Positions 1 to 12,867 of a DNA stretch of 55,000 nt are shown here, in pieces. Source of the stretch: Stramonita haemastoma (taxonomy: Eukaryota; Mollusca; Gastropoda; Neogastropoda; Muricidae); contig CM060317.1 of assembly GCA_030674155.1 (NCBI GenBank), forward strand, positions 41,397,093 through 41,452,092, in the 5' to 3' direction. The translations under genes and the position numbers were made by a program. The notes below the pieces were generated by a model that searched no databases, was not told where the DNA came from, and worked only from the letters and a program-made list of their open reading frames with translations. The number at the start of each line of letters is the position of its first letter. Positions within the stretch are counted from its first letter, which is position 1.

Positions 1-1
1 T

Positions 2-1324
2 GTTATATCAGACAAGGACAGTCTGCCATATGTACTCATTATGCATGACTCTATAATGGATGGTCTTGACCCCAGAAGACTTGGAGCTTCCTACGGGCTG
101 TCAGCCAGAAAAAGAAAAGCATACACCCTGGCAGACTGTGAAGAAGAAATGAACAAAACCAAGGCTACCCCAGATGCTATTTTAGTTCACTGTGGACTTA
201 ACAACTTGAAACAGCAAAACGCCCATGAGTCCGCAGAAGAAATGAAAAAAATGATAATCAAAATGAAAACAAAATTCCCACAGTCCAAAATAATCATCAG
301 CCAGACAATTCCATGTGGAGATCAACAGCTTGAGAGAAAAAGAAAACTCTTCAACGCCAGTGTCTACAGTGAACTTGGCCAGGAAGACAATGTCAATTTT
401 GTAGAGCACAATATCCAACCAGGCTATAAAAGATTATACAGGGACAAATTTCATCCTTCTGCTCAAGGTAGCAGTATCCTTGCGAGTACAATTGGCCGCT
501 GTTTAGAAAGACTGCTTTGGCAACAAGCACGGAAAAGAAAGCCAAGACCAAAGTTTGCTAACTTACCAAAGCGAAGGCAGCTGGACTCTGCAGCTGGAAA
601 TTATTTTCCATTTACCTCAAGAGAAAACGAGACTTCAAACAGATGTCATGGACATATTACCGACCAATCTAAAAGAGAGAATTATCAAGAAGGTGACGAA
701 TATATTGAATATAACAGAAACACCGCAAAACTCAAACCAGATTTCTGCTCTCAAAGAATTTCAAATAACAGATCAACTTCACAATCCCAAGAGATGTTCA
801 ATACTTCAAAACCTTGGGCTTTTGAGTCAAAAGACTTCGGCAAAACTCTTTGGAGCAATAAACAAAATCAACATCAACGAACAAGAAAAAGTTGGAATGA
901 TAGGAACCGGGGACAGGAACAACCTTGGAGAGATAGAGTAGAAAAAAACTATTGCATGACAACATCAACAGCAACAGAAGAAAGAACACGGAAGAAAATG
1001 AACAAACAAGAAACCATGGCCCACCTATCGCTACCAACGGAAAGAGACACGACTGGAGACTTGGGGCCTCAGGAAGATGGAGACACGACTGGAGATCTAG
1101 TCAGCCCCTTGGAGACCGACAACCTGGAGAGGAGTGGGCCGATGGCCTTTATGAGAAAGACTCTAGGTCTAGATACTGGCAGAGGCCATCGTCCCACAGG
1201 CCAGACTGGGTGGACTGGAGATACGGCCATCGCTTTGGACACCGACAACGCTGGCAGTGGAGAGGTGACCAGTAGGTTCCCAGGCAGTACTGGAGTACAG
1301 ATGCTGACCAGAACTGGGCACTGA
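2..1324 (+). CDS. LINE A ORF1 with SGNH/GDSL esterase domain (5' partial)
   Basis: The frame is open from base 2, so the protein runs in from outside the window; the first ATG inside is at 41. The N-terminal part reads as an SGNH hydrolase. Block I is VLIMHDSIMDGLDPRRL, with the likely nucleophile Ser in HDSI. A block III-like ILVHCGLNN follows, and a block V DKFHPS supplies the Asp-x-x-His pair. Esterase-type ORF1 proteins are known from CR1/L2-group and some other LINEs, where they are thought to help ribonucleoprotein or membrane handling. The rest (about residues 165-427) is Arg/Asn/Gln-rich and looks disordered. It lies upstream of the endonuclease-RT of the same element, separated by microsatellite and AT-rich DNA. 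The HDS replaces the usual GDS, so activity is uncertain. Confidence 0.75.
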   Translation, partial: VISDKDSLPYVLIMHDSIMDGLDPRRLGASYGLSARKRKAYTLADCEEEMNKTKATPDAILVHCGLNNLKQQNAHESAEEMKKMIIKMKTKFPQSKIIISQTIPCGDQQLERKRKLFNASVYSELGQEDNVNFVEHNIQPGYKRLYRDKFHPSAQGSSILASTIGRCLERLLWQQARKRKPRPKFANLPKRRQLDSAAGNYFPFTSRENETSNRCHGHITDQSKRENYQEGDEYIEYNRNTAKLKPDFCSQRISNNRSTSQSQEMFNTSKPWAFESKDFGKTLWSNKQNQHQRTRKSWNDRNRGQEQPWRDRVEKNYCMTTSTATEERTRKKMNKQETMAHLSLPTERDTTGDLGPQEDGDTTGDLVSPLETDNLERSGPMAFMRKTLGLDTGRGHRPTGQTGWTGDTAIALDTDNAGSGEVTSRFPGSTGVQMLTRTGH

Positions 1325-1441
1325 ACCAAAGACAGCGAGAAGAGCCACCAAGACAGTACAGACAGTACAGAAACAGCAGACTGAACAATCGTCTGCATCA
1401 CTGACACTTCCACCGTCATTCCTTTACTCCACAAAACATGT

Positions 1442-1443
1442 CC

Positions 1444-1490
<47 letters not shown>

Positions 1491-1503
1491 TCACTCACTC
1501 ACT

Positions 1504-1554
<51 letters not shown>

Positions 1555-1701
1555 GCAAACACACACACTCACGCAAAACACCCCCCCCCCCCCCCCCCAC
1601 TGTCACCACCACCACCTTCATCCGTCACCTACATCATTGGCTCTACCATCCCTACTGTAACACTCATGCACACACATGCCCGAGCACGTGCACGCAAACA
1701 T

Positions 1702-1742
<41 letters not shown>

Positions 1743-1775
1743 CACACACACACACACACACACACACCAGCCCGC
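1442..1775. repeat. (CA)n / (CACT)n compound microsatellite with C tract
   Basis: Interrupted CA and CACT runs, with 18 consecutive C at 1581-1598. The His/Thr-repeat ORF across it is an artefact. Confidence 0.95.
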
Positions 1776-2444
1776 ATGTAAATGTGGAATAAAATATTTA
1801 ATAAATAATTCCTTACAAGGGAATGCAGTAGGGTGAGAAAAAAAAAAAAAGGATCACTGTAACAGACATACTACTTTCTTCCAGCATTTGGCTAAAATAT
1901 TCTACGTAACTAATGATGTCATTAATATTTTTATGTAATTATAATGACATAATTTGTCAGTGGCGTCATTTTCAAGTGGTTCACCCCTCCTCCACCCCCC
2001 CACCCCCCCCCCCCCCCCCCCCCCAAATGACTTGGATCTATTCACTGTATGGATTTTCAGATTTGAAAATACCTTGGAAGTTGTGTTTATTATTGAATGG
2101 AATGAAGACCGTTTTGTATTAATATGCAGATGGCTTCTAGCAAGAATATGTCTGAATGAATGATAACTGTATTGTGCTCCATATTGCTTTCTCATGCCGA
2201 TAGAGTAATACAGCATGCATATTGGTTGTTTTTCTTAATGCTTGCTCGCTTGTCATATATACTCTTTTAAAAATGTTAATTGTTAATGAAAAATGTTTTG
2301 ACATGTAAACAAAAATTAGATTAAAAGAGGTAGAATTGTATAGGTATCAGTTGCATTCTAGTTCATCTCTCCCTCAAAAAAAAAAAAGAAAGAAAAAAAA
2401 GGAAATACTAACATTACGATATCTACTTTAAAGATGAAAATTTT
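1776..2444. other. AT-rich non-coding spacer inside LINE A
   Basis: No gene seen. It contains a poly-A run near 1838-1850, a C-rich tract at 1995-2024 and A-rich DNA at 2375-2402 just before the endonuclease start. It may be the ORF1-ORF2 spacer of LINE A or a small unrecognised insertion. Confidence 0.5.
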
Positions 2445-5400
2445 ATGCGGAATATCAGAAGTATTCATGGGAAAATTGATGGAATTAACACAAATAAACT
2501 TAAGGATGTAGAAGTAGAAAATATGTTAATGCGCTATGATTTAATCTTCTTACAAGAAACGCACTTAGAAAAAAAAGACACAGATAGCATAATGCTCCCT
2601 GGGTATATATCTGTACATTACTGCAGACCACTGAACAGTAAAGCATCAGGTGCTTCTGGTGGTGTTTCCATTTTTGTAAAGGAAAAGTATCATCAATTTG
2701 TAAAATTTTTGCCTCAAAATAATGCTGATATAGCATGGGTACAAATCTTAAATGGTCCTTATGACAGTGATACATGTATAGGTGGAGTGTATATCCCACC
2801 TGAATATTCTTCCTTTGGAAAACGTCACACAATGAACATATGGAATAAACTAGAACAAGACGTTGCATATCTATCTAAACAAAATACTATCATTCTCTGC
2901 GGTGATTTCAATGCAAGAACAGGTTGTTTAGAAGACTTCATTCAAATGGACTATCCACAAAACTATTATGAGTTACCATGCAGTTACAGTTATGATAACT
3001 GTTATGAACGGTGCTCTATGCATAAAATATTTCAAAGAAATGGTAAAAGACTTATAAATATATGTGTTGATTATGAAATGAGGATATTAAATGGTCGCAC
3101 ACTGGGAAATCTGCAAGGACATTTCACATGATTTCAGCCACAAGGTTGTAGTGTTGTCGATTATTTTGCTTGTTCTAAATATATCCAAAAGGAAGTGCGC
3201 CATATGAAAGTCGATCAATTAACAGAGTACTCTGATCACTGCCCAGTCCATTTAGACATTTCAATACCAAGAATAGATAACTATAAAGTGTTAAAAAGGA
3301 ATGATCTGAGAAAAAATAGACACAGTAATACTAAAGATAATAAGAAAATTACAAAGAATGCTTTACCACCCAGTTTTTACTGGGATGAACATTCAAAACA
3401 GAGATTTCAAACCTCTTTTAAACTGTCGACCTTACAGTCACGTATAAAAGATATAAAACGCAAAATGTGTATAACATTAAACACACATAACCAAAATGAA
3501 GAAGATATTGATTCAGAAAATGTGCAAAAGTCATTAAATGAGTGTGCTGAAAATTTGTGGGTAATTTTCACTGATGCAGCAAGATTAAGTTTGAAACTTA
3601 AAAAACGAAACATTTTAATAAAAAAGAAAAACAGTAAAAAGTGGTTTGACGGACATTGTGCAGAAATGAAAAAAGAAATAAAATCTTTACTTAACGCCAT
3701 CAATCGGTATCCATTCAAAGTTGCTCTTAGACAAAAGTATTTTTCAAAAAGAAAAGAATACAATAGACTTTTAAAAGAGAAAAAGAGATCGTTCAAAAGC
3801 AGTCTTGTTTCGAACCTGCATAACGCAATAGATAAGGATCCTAGTGTATTATGGAAAACTCTGCAACAATTAAGGATAAGTGAAGAAAAAAATACAAGAG
3901 AAACAAATTTCCTCAATAACACAAAATGGATGGAACATTTAAAAAAGCTGATAGGAAAAGAACCTTCTTTCAATCAAAAGAGAAAAGAACAAGTGCAAAA
4001 CATGTACGAACTACTAACAAGACGCGAAAACCCAAACTTAGACAGGCCCTTTACTAGAAAAGAAAGCACGGAAGCAATAAAAACTTTAAAAAACAAAAAA
4101 TCTCCAGGCAAGGATGGTATATTAAATGAAATGATCAAATCCATCACCCCAGATATACTAGGTATACTGGAGTTACTTTTTAATGTTGTTCTTGATACAG
4201 GGTTTATCCACATGAATGGAAAGTAGGCATCAATATTCCTATTCACAAAGGTGGATGCCCCCTAAAGCCTGAAAACTACAGAGGAATCACATTGACAAAC
4301 GCTTTCGGTAAATTATTTTGCCAAATACTGAACAATAGAATATGCAACTATCTAGAAGAAAATAACAAACTTGCCAAAGAACAAGCTGGATTTCGAAAGA
4401 AGTGTAGAACTTCAGACAATATTTTCATTTTAAGTAAACTAGTTGATAACATATGCAAAACAAAAGATAAAAGGTTGTATTCTTGTTTTGTGGATTTTCA
4501 GAAGGCTTTCGATAGCATTTGGCATCAAGCTTTAATGGTGAAACTGCATGCAATTGGAATAACTGGTAAATGTTTCAATCTGATTGAAGATATGTATACA
4601 GATGCCACAATATATGCAAAAGTAAAAGATACGTTATCTGAAGAAATAGAAGTAAAAGTTGGGGTCCATCAAGGCAACACACTAAGTCCCACACTCTTTA
4701 ATATCTACATTAATGATATCTTTCAACATATAGGAATGATTGATTCTCCATATATAACGAAAAATGATGTAGTCTCAGGTTTAATGTATGCAGATGATCT
4801 TATATTGTTATCAAATACAAAATCAGGTCTCCAATCAAAACTGGATAAATTACATGAGTATTGTCTAAAATGGGGACTCCAAGTAAACAAAGAAAAAACC
4901 AAAGTTATAATCTTCACAAAATCTGTACTTAAAATTCCTATTCATTTTAAATGTGGACAAAACCTAATTGAAACTACAGATAGGTATAAATATCTAGGTA
5001 TAGTTTTTCATCAGTCAGGAAAGTTTGATGTGGCCCAGGAACACTTAGTCAAAGAAAGTAACAAAGCTATTTATTCGCTGAAAAGAGCTCTACAAAGAGG
5101 TGTACTAAAAATAAATATTGTTATGCAGTTGTTTGATGCCCTAATAATGCCTATTTTAACATATGGAAGTGAAATATGGTTTCCTTATGGTTGTAATGTA
5201 AAAGATAACTTCAAAATAGATGATTTATTTAAAATGTGCTTAACCTGTCAGTTTCCTTTTGAAAGCACCCACGCAAAATTTTGCATACAGATATTAGGAG
5301 TTCACAAAAAACAATGGTCTTGCCAGTTTTCGGAGACTTAGGCAGATACCCATTAACGTTAAAAGTTATTAGTCATTTAATCAATTTTTGGATTCACATA

Positions 5401-6018
5401 ATAGATTCAAAAGAAAATAGCTATTTAAAATTGTTATATAATGAAATGCACCAAAACAATGAAAAAGATCACTGGATTTATATAATCAAAACAATAATTC
5501 ATAAGATTGGATTCAAGCATGTGTGGAATAATCATAGTACATTAAATATGAAAAGATTATGCTATGCTATAAAAACAAAACTTGAAGAATTATACAGACT
5601 GTTTTGGAATCAACAAAAAAAGTTATTTTCTAAGCTGAATTTTTACAACTCTGTTTCACATGTTTACAGATTGGAGCCGTATCTTTTGATATGCAGGAAT
5701 GAAAATTATAGGCGCCTATTCAGCAGATTTCACACCAGCTCCCATGATTTAATGATAGAGCAAGGGAGATATATGAATATACCGAAAGAAGAAAGAAAAT
5801 GCAAATGGTGTAACAAAATAGAAGACGAGTATCACTTACTTGATCTTTGTACATTATATGATGATTTAAGAAAAAAATTTCTATCTAATGTCAATATTAA
5901 GGAAATGAATAATATGAATAACTACAAGAATCTGAGTAAGTTTTTCAACAACGAGGACTGTCTGCTAGATATGATCAAATATGTGCATGACTCTTTTTCC
6001 AGAAGAGCAAGAACATAG
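2445..6018 (+). pseudogene. LINE A ORF2: AP endonuclease + reverse transcriptase, decayed
   Basis: An apurinic-like endonuclease comes first: FLQETHL metal site, CGDFNARTG near 2900, and SDHCPVHLD near 3230. The reverse transcriptase follows: finger motif SPGKDGI, motif A CFVDFQKAFDS near 4475-4505, HQGNTLSPTLF, and catalytic YADD near 4785. The C-terminus (about 5800-5850) has a C-x2-C-x7-H-x4-C zinc-finger-like motif. Such proteins nick target DNA and prime cDNA synthesis on it. Breaks: an in-frame TGA at 3129-3131, a +1 insertion near 4203 just before the NYRGITL block, and a frameshift near 5300. RT catalytic residues remain, but the copy cannot make one protein. Clade not assigned. Confidence 0.88.
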
Positions 6019-6130
6019 ATACATTACATATCTAAGAATCTACATCTTTTAAGAATGTTAAATACCAAATAAGTCTCGTTCTGACTTAATGGCAATAAAG
6101 TTTTCTGATTCTGATTCTGATTCTGATTCC
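6019..6130 (+). other. LINE A 3' UTR with poly(A) signal and (TTCTGA)n tail
   Basis: A short AT-rich 3' UTR holds AATAAA near 6091. It ends in four tandem TTCTGA-type hexamers at about 6100-6128, a tail style used by many LINEs that lack poly(A). It marks the 3' end of LINE A. Confidence 0.8.
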
Positions 6131-6392
6131 ATATAACACCATTTCACATCATGCCAAACCACACCACATCATGCCAAACCACACCACACCACGCACCAAA
6201 ACCAGAGCCCAACCCATTCCCTCCCAAAACCAACCCAAACCGACACAACCCAGCCGACCTAAACACAACTCTTCTTATTACAGGTCTCCTCTGCGATACA
6301 AAGATCCATCTGAATATCATAATACACCCTCATCCCTTCTTTTCTATTAGCCAAAGGAAATATATTCACCCTGCATTCCCTCAACGTGCCTG

Positions 6393-6395
<3 letters not shown>
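6131..6395. other. ACC-rich imperfect tandem DNA, no gene
   Basis: Imperfect repeats built from CATGCCAAACCACACCA units at about 6135-6190, then unique sequence. No coding signal. Confidence 0.4.

Positions 6396-6446
<51 letters not shown>
6395..6446. repeat. (CT)n microsatellite
   Basis: Pure CT dinucleotide run. Confidence 0.98.
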
Positions 6447-6448
<2 letters not shown>

Positions 6449-6898
6449 CATGGTCTGAGCAGTGTTGACATAGGATGCTTGGTGTGTGTGGCTGTCACAT
6501 TTTTATAAAGTTGCAAAGGAACGCTGGTCAATAAGTCTGGAAATCTGCATACAGGTAGATATAATTGTGGAGTAACTTGTGCATAAATTATAGAATTGCT
6601 GATGGGATGGTTCTTTGGTTATTTGCAGCTATGATTTATGTTCTTCAAATCTGTTGCAACTTTTTGTATGCAAGCTATTTTTAACCTTATCAGACAGTGG
6701 GGACTGCTGTCAAACCAGGCAAAGGCACATGATTTTTGTTTTTCATTTTTTGTCTTTTTCGTGCTTCACCATTCAGGTGTTGGGTTCAAGAGTTCAGGGT
6801 CAAAAGTTCCAGTGACTACCTGCTTTTGTTTGTGAATTGCTATAACTTACCTAGTCTATATTATACTCCGCCCTCATTGACTTTGCAAAAGTTTTGAC
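6447..6898 (+). other. Probable 5' UTR of LINE B1
   Basis: Non-coding sequence between the CT tract and the ORF1 ATG at 6899. The 5' boundary of the element cannot be placed from this window, because the upstream region of B2 is not clearly alignable by eye. Confidence 0.35.
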
Positions 6899-9485
6899 AT
6901 GAATCCTAGATCTGAAGAACCAACTCTCTTCCAGTTGTTTGAATGGAGATTTTCACAACTGACAAACAGTTTCCAGTTACACTCTGCAAACATGAACAAA
7001 ACATTGGAAGAGAAATTTTGTTGTCAGGAGGAACATTTCCGACATTTAACAAAGGAACTGGCTGATGTGAAGAAAGGCTTACAAAAGAATGCTGAAGATG
7101 TCCGCGAGCTTCAAGACAACAGGGAGGCCATAGTGGAACGTTTAGACCAGCTGGAACACAAAGTAGACATTGTGGAAGCACAAAACATCAGATGCAATCT
7201 AAGATTCTTTGGTGTTGATGAAATCAGAAGAGAGACAGAACTGACCAGTGAAGCACTGATTGCAGAAGTCTTGAACTTTCACGCCTCTAGTCATGAACTT
7301 TGGAAGATTTCAGACATCAGAAGTGCCTACAGAATAGGAAGCCCACATCAGGACAACTCTCCACATCCACTCTTGGTCCAGTTTTGTCGATGGAGGGACA
7401 AGCTTGCCATCCTAAGAGACCAGGAGCTGCGTGAGAGACTTTGACAAAGCAACATCAGAGTGACCTCAGACCTTACAGCTCATCAGAAGACCATGGTAGA
7501 CTTTCACAGAGACCAAGGCAGAGTAGCATACTTCTTCAATGGAAAGCTGCATGTTAAAGAGAAGCCACCCACACAGCCAGGGTGGCTGTGACAGGGTGAC
7601 ATCATCGCCAAAATCCTTTCAATCATCAAAATCCAGATACACGCCATAAGCAATCTGGAAGAAATGGAAATAATAGGTGTGATTCTGGTGATCCTGGTGT
7701 GAGTAGAGCAGATAACAGTCATTTGCAAAAGAGGATGACGAACAAAGCTCATTTTTATCATGAAAATGCCAGTCAGGATCATAGAGCACGAGAACATCTG
7801 GGCATCAGCGGTGGAGGAAAGGTCAGATCTATGCTAGGCACAAATCTAGGGGTCATGCTGCATCCCCTGCTGCTGGAGGGCAACAAGGAAGATGGGCATG
7901 ACAGAACATGCCTACTTCTCCCCCTCCCCCTGTTGTTGAGGGACTACGGAGCAGACGGGGAAGAGAAGACTATCCCACCGCTGCTGAGGGACTGCGGAGC
8001 AGACAAGAAGGAGAAGACTCTCCCCCTGTTGCTGAGGGACTGCGGAACAGAGGGGAAAGAGAAGACTCTCCCCCTGTTGCTGGGGGACTGCGGAGCAGAC
8101 GAGGAAGAAAAGACTCTCCCACTGCTGCTGAGGGACTGCAGAGCAGATGAGGAAGAGAAGACGCTCCCCCTGTTGCTGAGGGACTGCGGAGCAGACAAGG
8201 AGGAGAAGACTCTCCCACCACTGCTGAGGGACTGCAGAGCAGACAAGGAGAAGACTCTCCTACCACTGCTGAGGGACTGCGGAGCAGACGAGGAAGAGAA
8301 GACTCTCCCACCACTGCTGAGGGACTGCGGAGCAGACGAGGAAGAGAAGACTCTCCCACCACTGCTGAGGGACTGCAGAGCAGACGAGGAAGAGAAGACT
8401 CTCCCACCACTGCTGAGGGACTGCGGAGCAAACGAGGAAGAGAAGACTCTCCCCCTGTTGCTGAGGGACTGCGGAGCAGACAAGAAAGACAGGACACTCC
8501 CCAGTACCAGCAGTCACGTAGCCGTGACTGGTCTGTGGCCAGTACGTACAACCATCAGTTCAGACCAGTTGCCCCAGGTATGGGGGCATACAGTCAGGCA
8601 GTGCAGAAAACGCATTCACCAGGAAGAAAGTCAGAAAAGTATCAGAGACCCAGTCACAAAGCCCTAGCAAGGTCTAGGCAGCCAAGTCATACACTGAGAA
8701 AGAATCCTAAAAGCAGGCACACTGTCAACCAAAACAGTAGATGTTCAGAAATTGCTGATGTTGTTAACGACACACACAGTGTTTACAGGGACAGTTCACT
8801 GACTTATGATAATGAAAAAGATGACACAAAACATGACAATAAAGACAGACATAACAAAAGAAGGTACAGTGCAAAGGATAATACAGATGCTGGGAATTTT
8901 GATAAAAAAGATAAACAGGAGCAAATGATTGAATCAGATATGTCCATGACTACAGGTCAGGCTGAGAAAACCCCTAATTTCTCCAGAAACAGAGAGGAAA
9001 ATGAGACAGCTAGTAAGGACACAAATGTTGATACACACACTGAATTGTCTGATACAGGAGACAGACAGAAACCAAAAGAAAAGACTACTAATGAACTAAG
9101 GGATGTGGATAGCAGTCGTGAGAGGTCAGACAGACAACAGGGTAGAAGTGAGATCAGGGACTTAAACATAGGGGGTAAATATGGGACTCCTGATTTTGTT
9201 CAGTCTGAGATAGAGTCAGATAAAGAGGGAAATGAAACAGCAGCACTTCCCACTAATACTGACAATGCCATTTCTCAAAAAGAACAACCTCCAGCTAACG
9301 GCAAGCAGTCTCCACATCTGGACATTAAGAAAAGCGGCAAAAGGAACACAGGCAGAAAAAGGGTTACCAGTCAAAACAGTATTGTTTACAGTTTTCAACG
9401 TATGTTGTCAATTGAGCGCATTCAGGGTGCTCAAGATAGGGGACGCACCAGAACTCGTATTCAACAGGGCTCCCCTCCTAAATAG
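6899..9485 (+). pseudogene. LINE B1 ORF1: coiled coil + RRM + CTD (L1-type), broken
   Basis: The ORF1 RNA-binding protein of a non-LTR element. The ATG at 6899 is followed by a coiled coil (about residues 45-100). An RRM-like segment begins near NLRFFGV, and a CTD-like stretch contains RSAYRIGSP and LLVQFCRWRDKLAILRD. A TGA at 7442-7444 breaks the CTD, whose end (HQKTMVDFHRDQGRVAYFF) follows in the same frame. The frame then shifts into a 48-bp minisatellite (7936-8505) and a long Asp/Ser/Lys/Arg-rich tail, open in frame from 8151 except for the terminal UAG at 9483-9485. A CGA-to-TGA change at 8148-8150 is another lesion. B2 (41489-43426) is the homologue and lacks the minisatellite. ORF2 continues in the same frame directly after the UAG. 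Confidence 0.8.
7936..8505 (+). repeat. 48-bp coding minisatellite, about 12 copies
   Basis: Twelve tandem copies of a 48-bp unit lie inside LINE B1 ORF1; one copy is 3 bp short. The unit length is a multiple of three, so several frames on both strands stay open. In the frame continuous with the rest of ORF1 the unit reads roughly EGLRSRRGREDSPTTA; another frame reads RDCGADEEEKTLPPLL. Copies differ by a few substitutions, with the 8270-8430 copies most alike, suggesting recent expansion there. Confidence 0.95.
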
Positions 9486-12400
9486 GATATCAGCCGGGCC
9501 AATGACATTAGTAGATTAGAAAGGGGAAAAGTCAGGTATGATAACTCTCACAAAGTAAGCACGTCAGAACATGTATGTTACTCAGTATGTAAAGCAAAAA
9601 GTACTAGAATTAAATTTTTAAACTTTAATGTTAATGGTTTATTTTCAAAACTAGACAACATTGACTTTATTCAGTACTTAAAATCTCATGACTTTATTTG
9701 TCTCACGGAAACATTTGTAGCTACAGAATTTGAATCAGCTCTTTTCAATGATTATGTCATATTCAATTCTAAAGCAAAGAAGCTATCTAAGCAAGGCAGG
9801 TATTCTGGTGGTGTTATTGTTTTAATTAAAAATAAATTTGCGAGTTTACTTTCACAAGTTGAATACAACTTAGACAATACAGTAATAGTGAGTATTGATA
9901 GAAAGCTGTTTGAAACAGATTTAGATATCTTTTGGATTTGCACTTATATACCCCCTCATGATTCTGCTGCATGGAAATGTAAAGAAAATGGTTATGGCTT
10001 AGAAATGCTGGAACAATGTTTTCTGGACTTACACGTATCTTACAAGTTTCATACTTTACTATGTGGAGATTTAAATGCAAGAACAGCTTCTGAAAATAGC
10101 ATGTGTATCAATGTAGATAACATGGAAGTCTATGAGGAAAATGATGAAAAGTCCCCTTTTCTGAGAAAATCTCAGGATGATTCAAAAAATATGTTTGGGG
10201 ATCAGTTGTTAGAGTTGTGTAATGCTTTCGATTTAGTTATTTTGAATGGTCTAAGTGAGCATGAATGTGATGGAAGTTGTACTTTTATATCTAGTGCAGG
10301 ATCTAGTACTGTTGAGTACTTTGTCATTTCATATAATTTGCTCATGATGGCCCATGATATATCATTCAGTGTTGAAGATTCGACTGAATCTGATCATTTA
10401 CCTGTGGTTTTTACTCTTTTATCATCCATTATTAGCTGTGTTGGGAAAAACAAGGAAATTAAAATGTTTTGTTTTAAAAAGCATGTATGGAATACAGAAA
10501 AAGAACATGAGTTCTTGAACAAACTAAATATCTCTGTAAAAGGTAGATTGCAAGATGCAGAAAGTGTTATAGAACAAGATGTGGATGGTGCATTGGATAT
10601 TTTTGTGCATTGTTTGTTAACTGCTAGTAGTTGTATGCTGAAGAAAGTATATCCCAATGCACCAAAGAAATCTTCCGTGTGGTTTGATAATGAATGCCAT
10701 CAAGCCAAAATTAAAAGTCGACAGACATTAAGAACTTTTAGGAAGTCTAGAAAAACTGAACATAGGTTAATGCATGTATAAGCAAAAAATAGTTACAAGG
10801 CAATACTTAAAATAAAGGAAAAAAAGTTTAGACGTGACCAAGTATTACAGTTAACGTCAAATATTTCAGAATCTTCTAAATTTTGGAAACAACTAACCGA
10901 AATGGGCTGTGGGAAGCAGAGATCAATTAATACTAATAATATATCTATAAGTGAGTGGTATGATCATTTTTAAAAGGTGTTTTCTATTGACAATAATATG
11001 GCAAGAAATATGCAAAATGGTGGGATTACCTTGACTGAGCAAGAGGATCGTATATTAAATTCTGAAATAACTGAAGTGGAAGTGGCTAATGCTGTTAACA
11101 AATTAAAATCTGGCAAAGCTTGTGGAATGGATGGCATTACCACAGAAATGTTGAAGATTGGTAGTACAATTACAGTTCCTTTTTTACATAAATTGTTCAA
11201 TACACTATTTTCAAAAGGCATTTACCCAAATGAATGGGCAAAAGCCATTGTTATACCAATCTACAAGAAAGGTGACATTGAAAATGTTGACAACTATAGA
11301 GGGGTTTCTCTGATGAGCACAATTTCCAAATGCTATAGCACAATACTAAACAAGCGGCTTTATACATGGTTGGAAGATAATGAAATGATCTCAGAAGGTC
11401 AGGCTGGTTTTTGTAAAAATTATTCAACAACTGATCATATTTTTTGTCTACACTCTATTATTCAAAAATGCTTTTTTCAGCGGAGTAAAAAACTGTATGT
11501 TGCTTTTGTCGATTTCAGAAAAGATTTTGATTCAGTAAGACATGACAAGCTACTACAATTGATTAGAGACCAATGTGTTAGAGGAAAATTTTTCTGTTCC
11601 CTACGTGCAATGTACAGTAGATTGATATCTTGTGTTAGATCCAATAACAAATATTCAGATTTTTTTGACTGCCCTTTAGGGGTTCATCAAGGGTGCGTCT
11701 TGAGTCCTACTTTGTTTGGAATGTTTATTAATCAACTAGCAACTCATATGTCTGAGAAGAGAAAACATGGTGTACAACTGAAACCAGGTGCTGTAGAGTT
11801 GTTCATTTTGCTTTTTGCAGATGATGTTGTTTTGTTGTCTTCTACACCTGTAGGCCTGCAGAATCAGTTGAATATTCTCCAAAAGTGTTGTGTGGACATG
11901 AAATTAAACATCAATACAGATAAAACCAAAGTTATGGTCTTTAGGAAAGGAGGGATTTTGGGTAAGGATGAGGAATGGTTTTTAGGAGACAAAAAGTTAG
12001 AAGTTGTAAATAAGTATTGTTATTTGGGGTATGTTTTTATGACAAAACTTTGTTATAGGCTGGGTACAGAACATTTGTGTGTAAAAGGGGATAAAGCACT
12101 GATAAGTTTAATTAGAGCATTTCAAAAAAACAAAGATATTTCTTACCAGGTTTATTTTAAAGTTTTTGATGTAAAAATTAAGCCAATATTGCTATATGCA
12201 TCTGAAGTATGGGGTGTAAATCGCTTAGAACATGTAGAAAAAATACATTTGATGGTTTGTAAACGTTTTCTGGGAGTTCCTGTTAAAACACCAAATAAAA
12301 TGGTTTATGGGGAAGCTGTCAGATATCCTTTATTCATAAACTCATATATTTCTGCAGTTAGATATTGGTTAAAATTACTACAAATGAGTAATCAGAGGTT

Positions 12401-12867
12401 GCCAAGACAGGCCTACGAAATGCAATTAATTCTAGATCGGAAAGGTAAAAAATGTTGGGTAGCAAATGTAAGGGAGTTGTTGTGCAATTCAGGGTTTAAT
12501 ATTGTTTGGCTACAACAGGATGTTGGTGATATTCAGGGATTCCTTAGTGCATTCAAGCAAAGATTAATAGATATGTTTATTCAGGAGTGGTCAGGTGTCA
12601 TGAGAGAGAGTGATAGGTATGCAACATATAGATCTTTTAAGACTGTTTTTGAAAAAGAATTGTATCTTCATAGAATTGATATCTATTGTTTCAAGAGTTG
12701 CACTGTCACAGGCCAGAATGAATGTTCTTCCTTTAAATAATAATCTCAATAGATACAGCAACAACAATCAAGATAAAAACTGTTGTTTGTGCAAAAACGT
12801 TACTGAAGATGAATACCATATCATATATATTTGTTCATTATATACAGATTTACGAACGGTTACCTGA
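9486..12867 (+). pseudogene. LINE B1 ORF2: AP endonuclease + reverse transcriptase
   Basis: It starts in frame right after the ORF1 UAG and has no ATG of its own. Endonuclease: KFLNFNVNGLF, ICLTETFV, LCGDLNARTA near 10065, ESDHLPVVF near 10385. RT: GKACGMDGIT, DNYRGVSLMS, motif A VAFVDFRKDFDSV (D for the usual A), VHQGCVLSPTLFG, catalytic FADDVVLLS near 11815. A C-terminal finger CCLCKNVTEDEYHIIYIC (12783-12836) is in another frame. In-frame TAA codons at 10779 and 10971 and one frameshift near 12700 break it. Otherwise this frame is open from 8151 to 12740, so the copy is fairly young. B2 is its closest relative here. Confidence 0.88.

Noticed and set aside
1438..1836. His/Thr-repeat ORFs over CA tracts (also near 18600-19000, 31740-32110, 32570-33050, 33310-33740, 35700-36110, 39430-39880)
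   Set aside because: Produced by dinucleotide repeats open in several frames; no unique coding sequence.
7936..8505. CRISPR-like regular repeats
   Set aside because: Tandem without spacers, inside a coding region of a eukaryotic LINE.
7944..8551. Minus-strand ORFs of 179 and 193 codons
   Set aside because: The 48-bp unit is a multiple of three, so antisense frames stay open; the sense strand is LINE ORF1.
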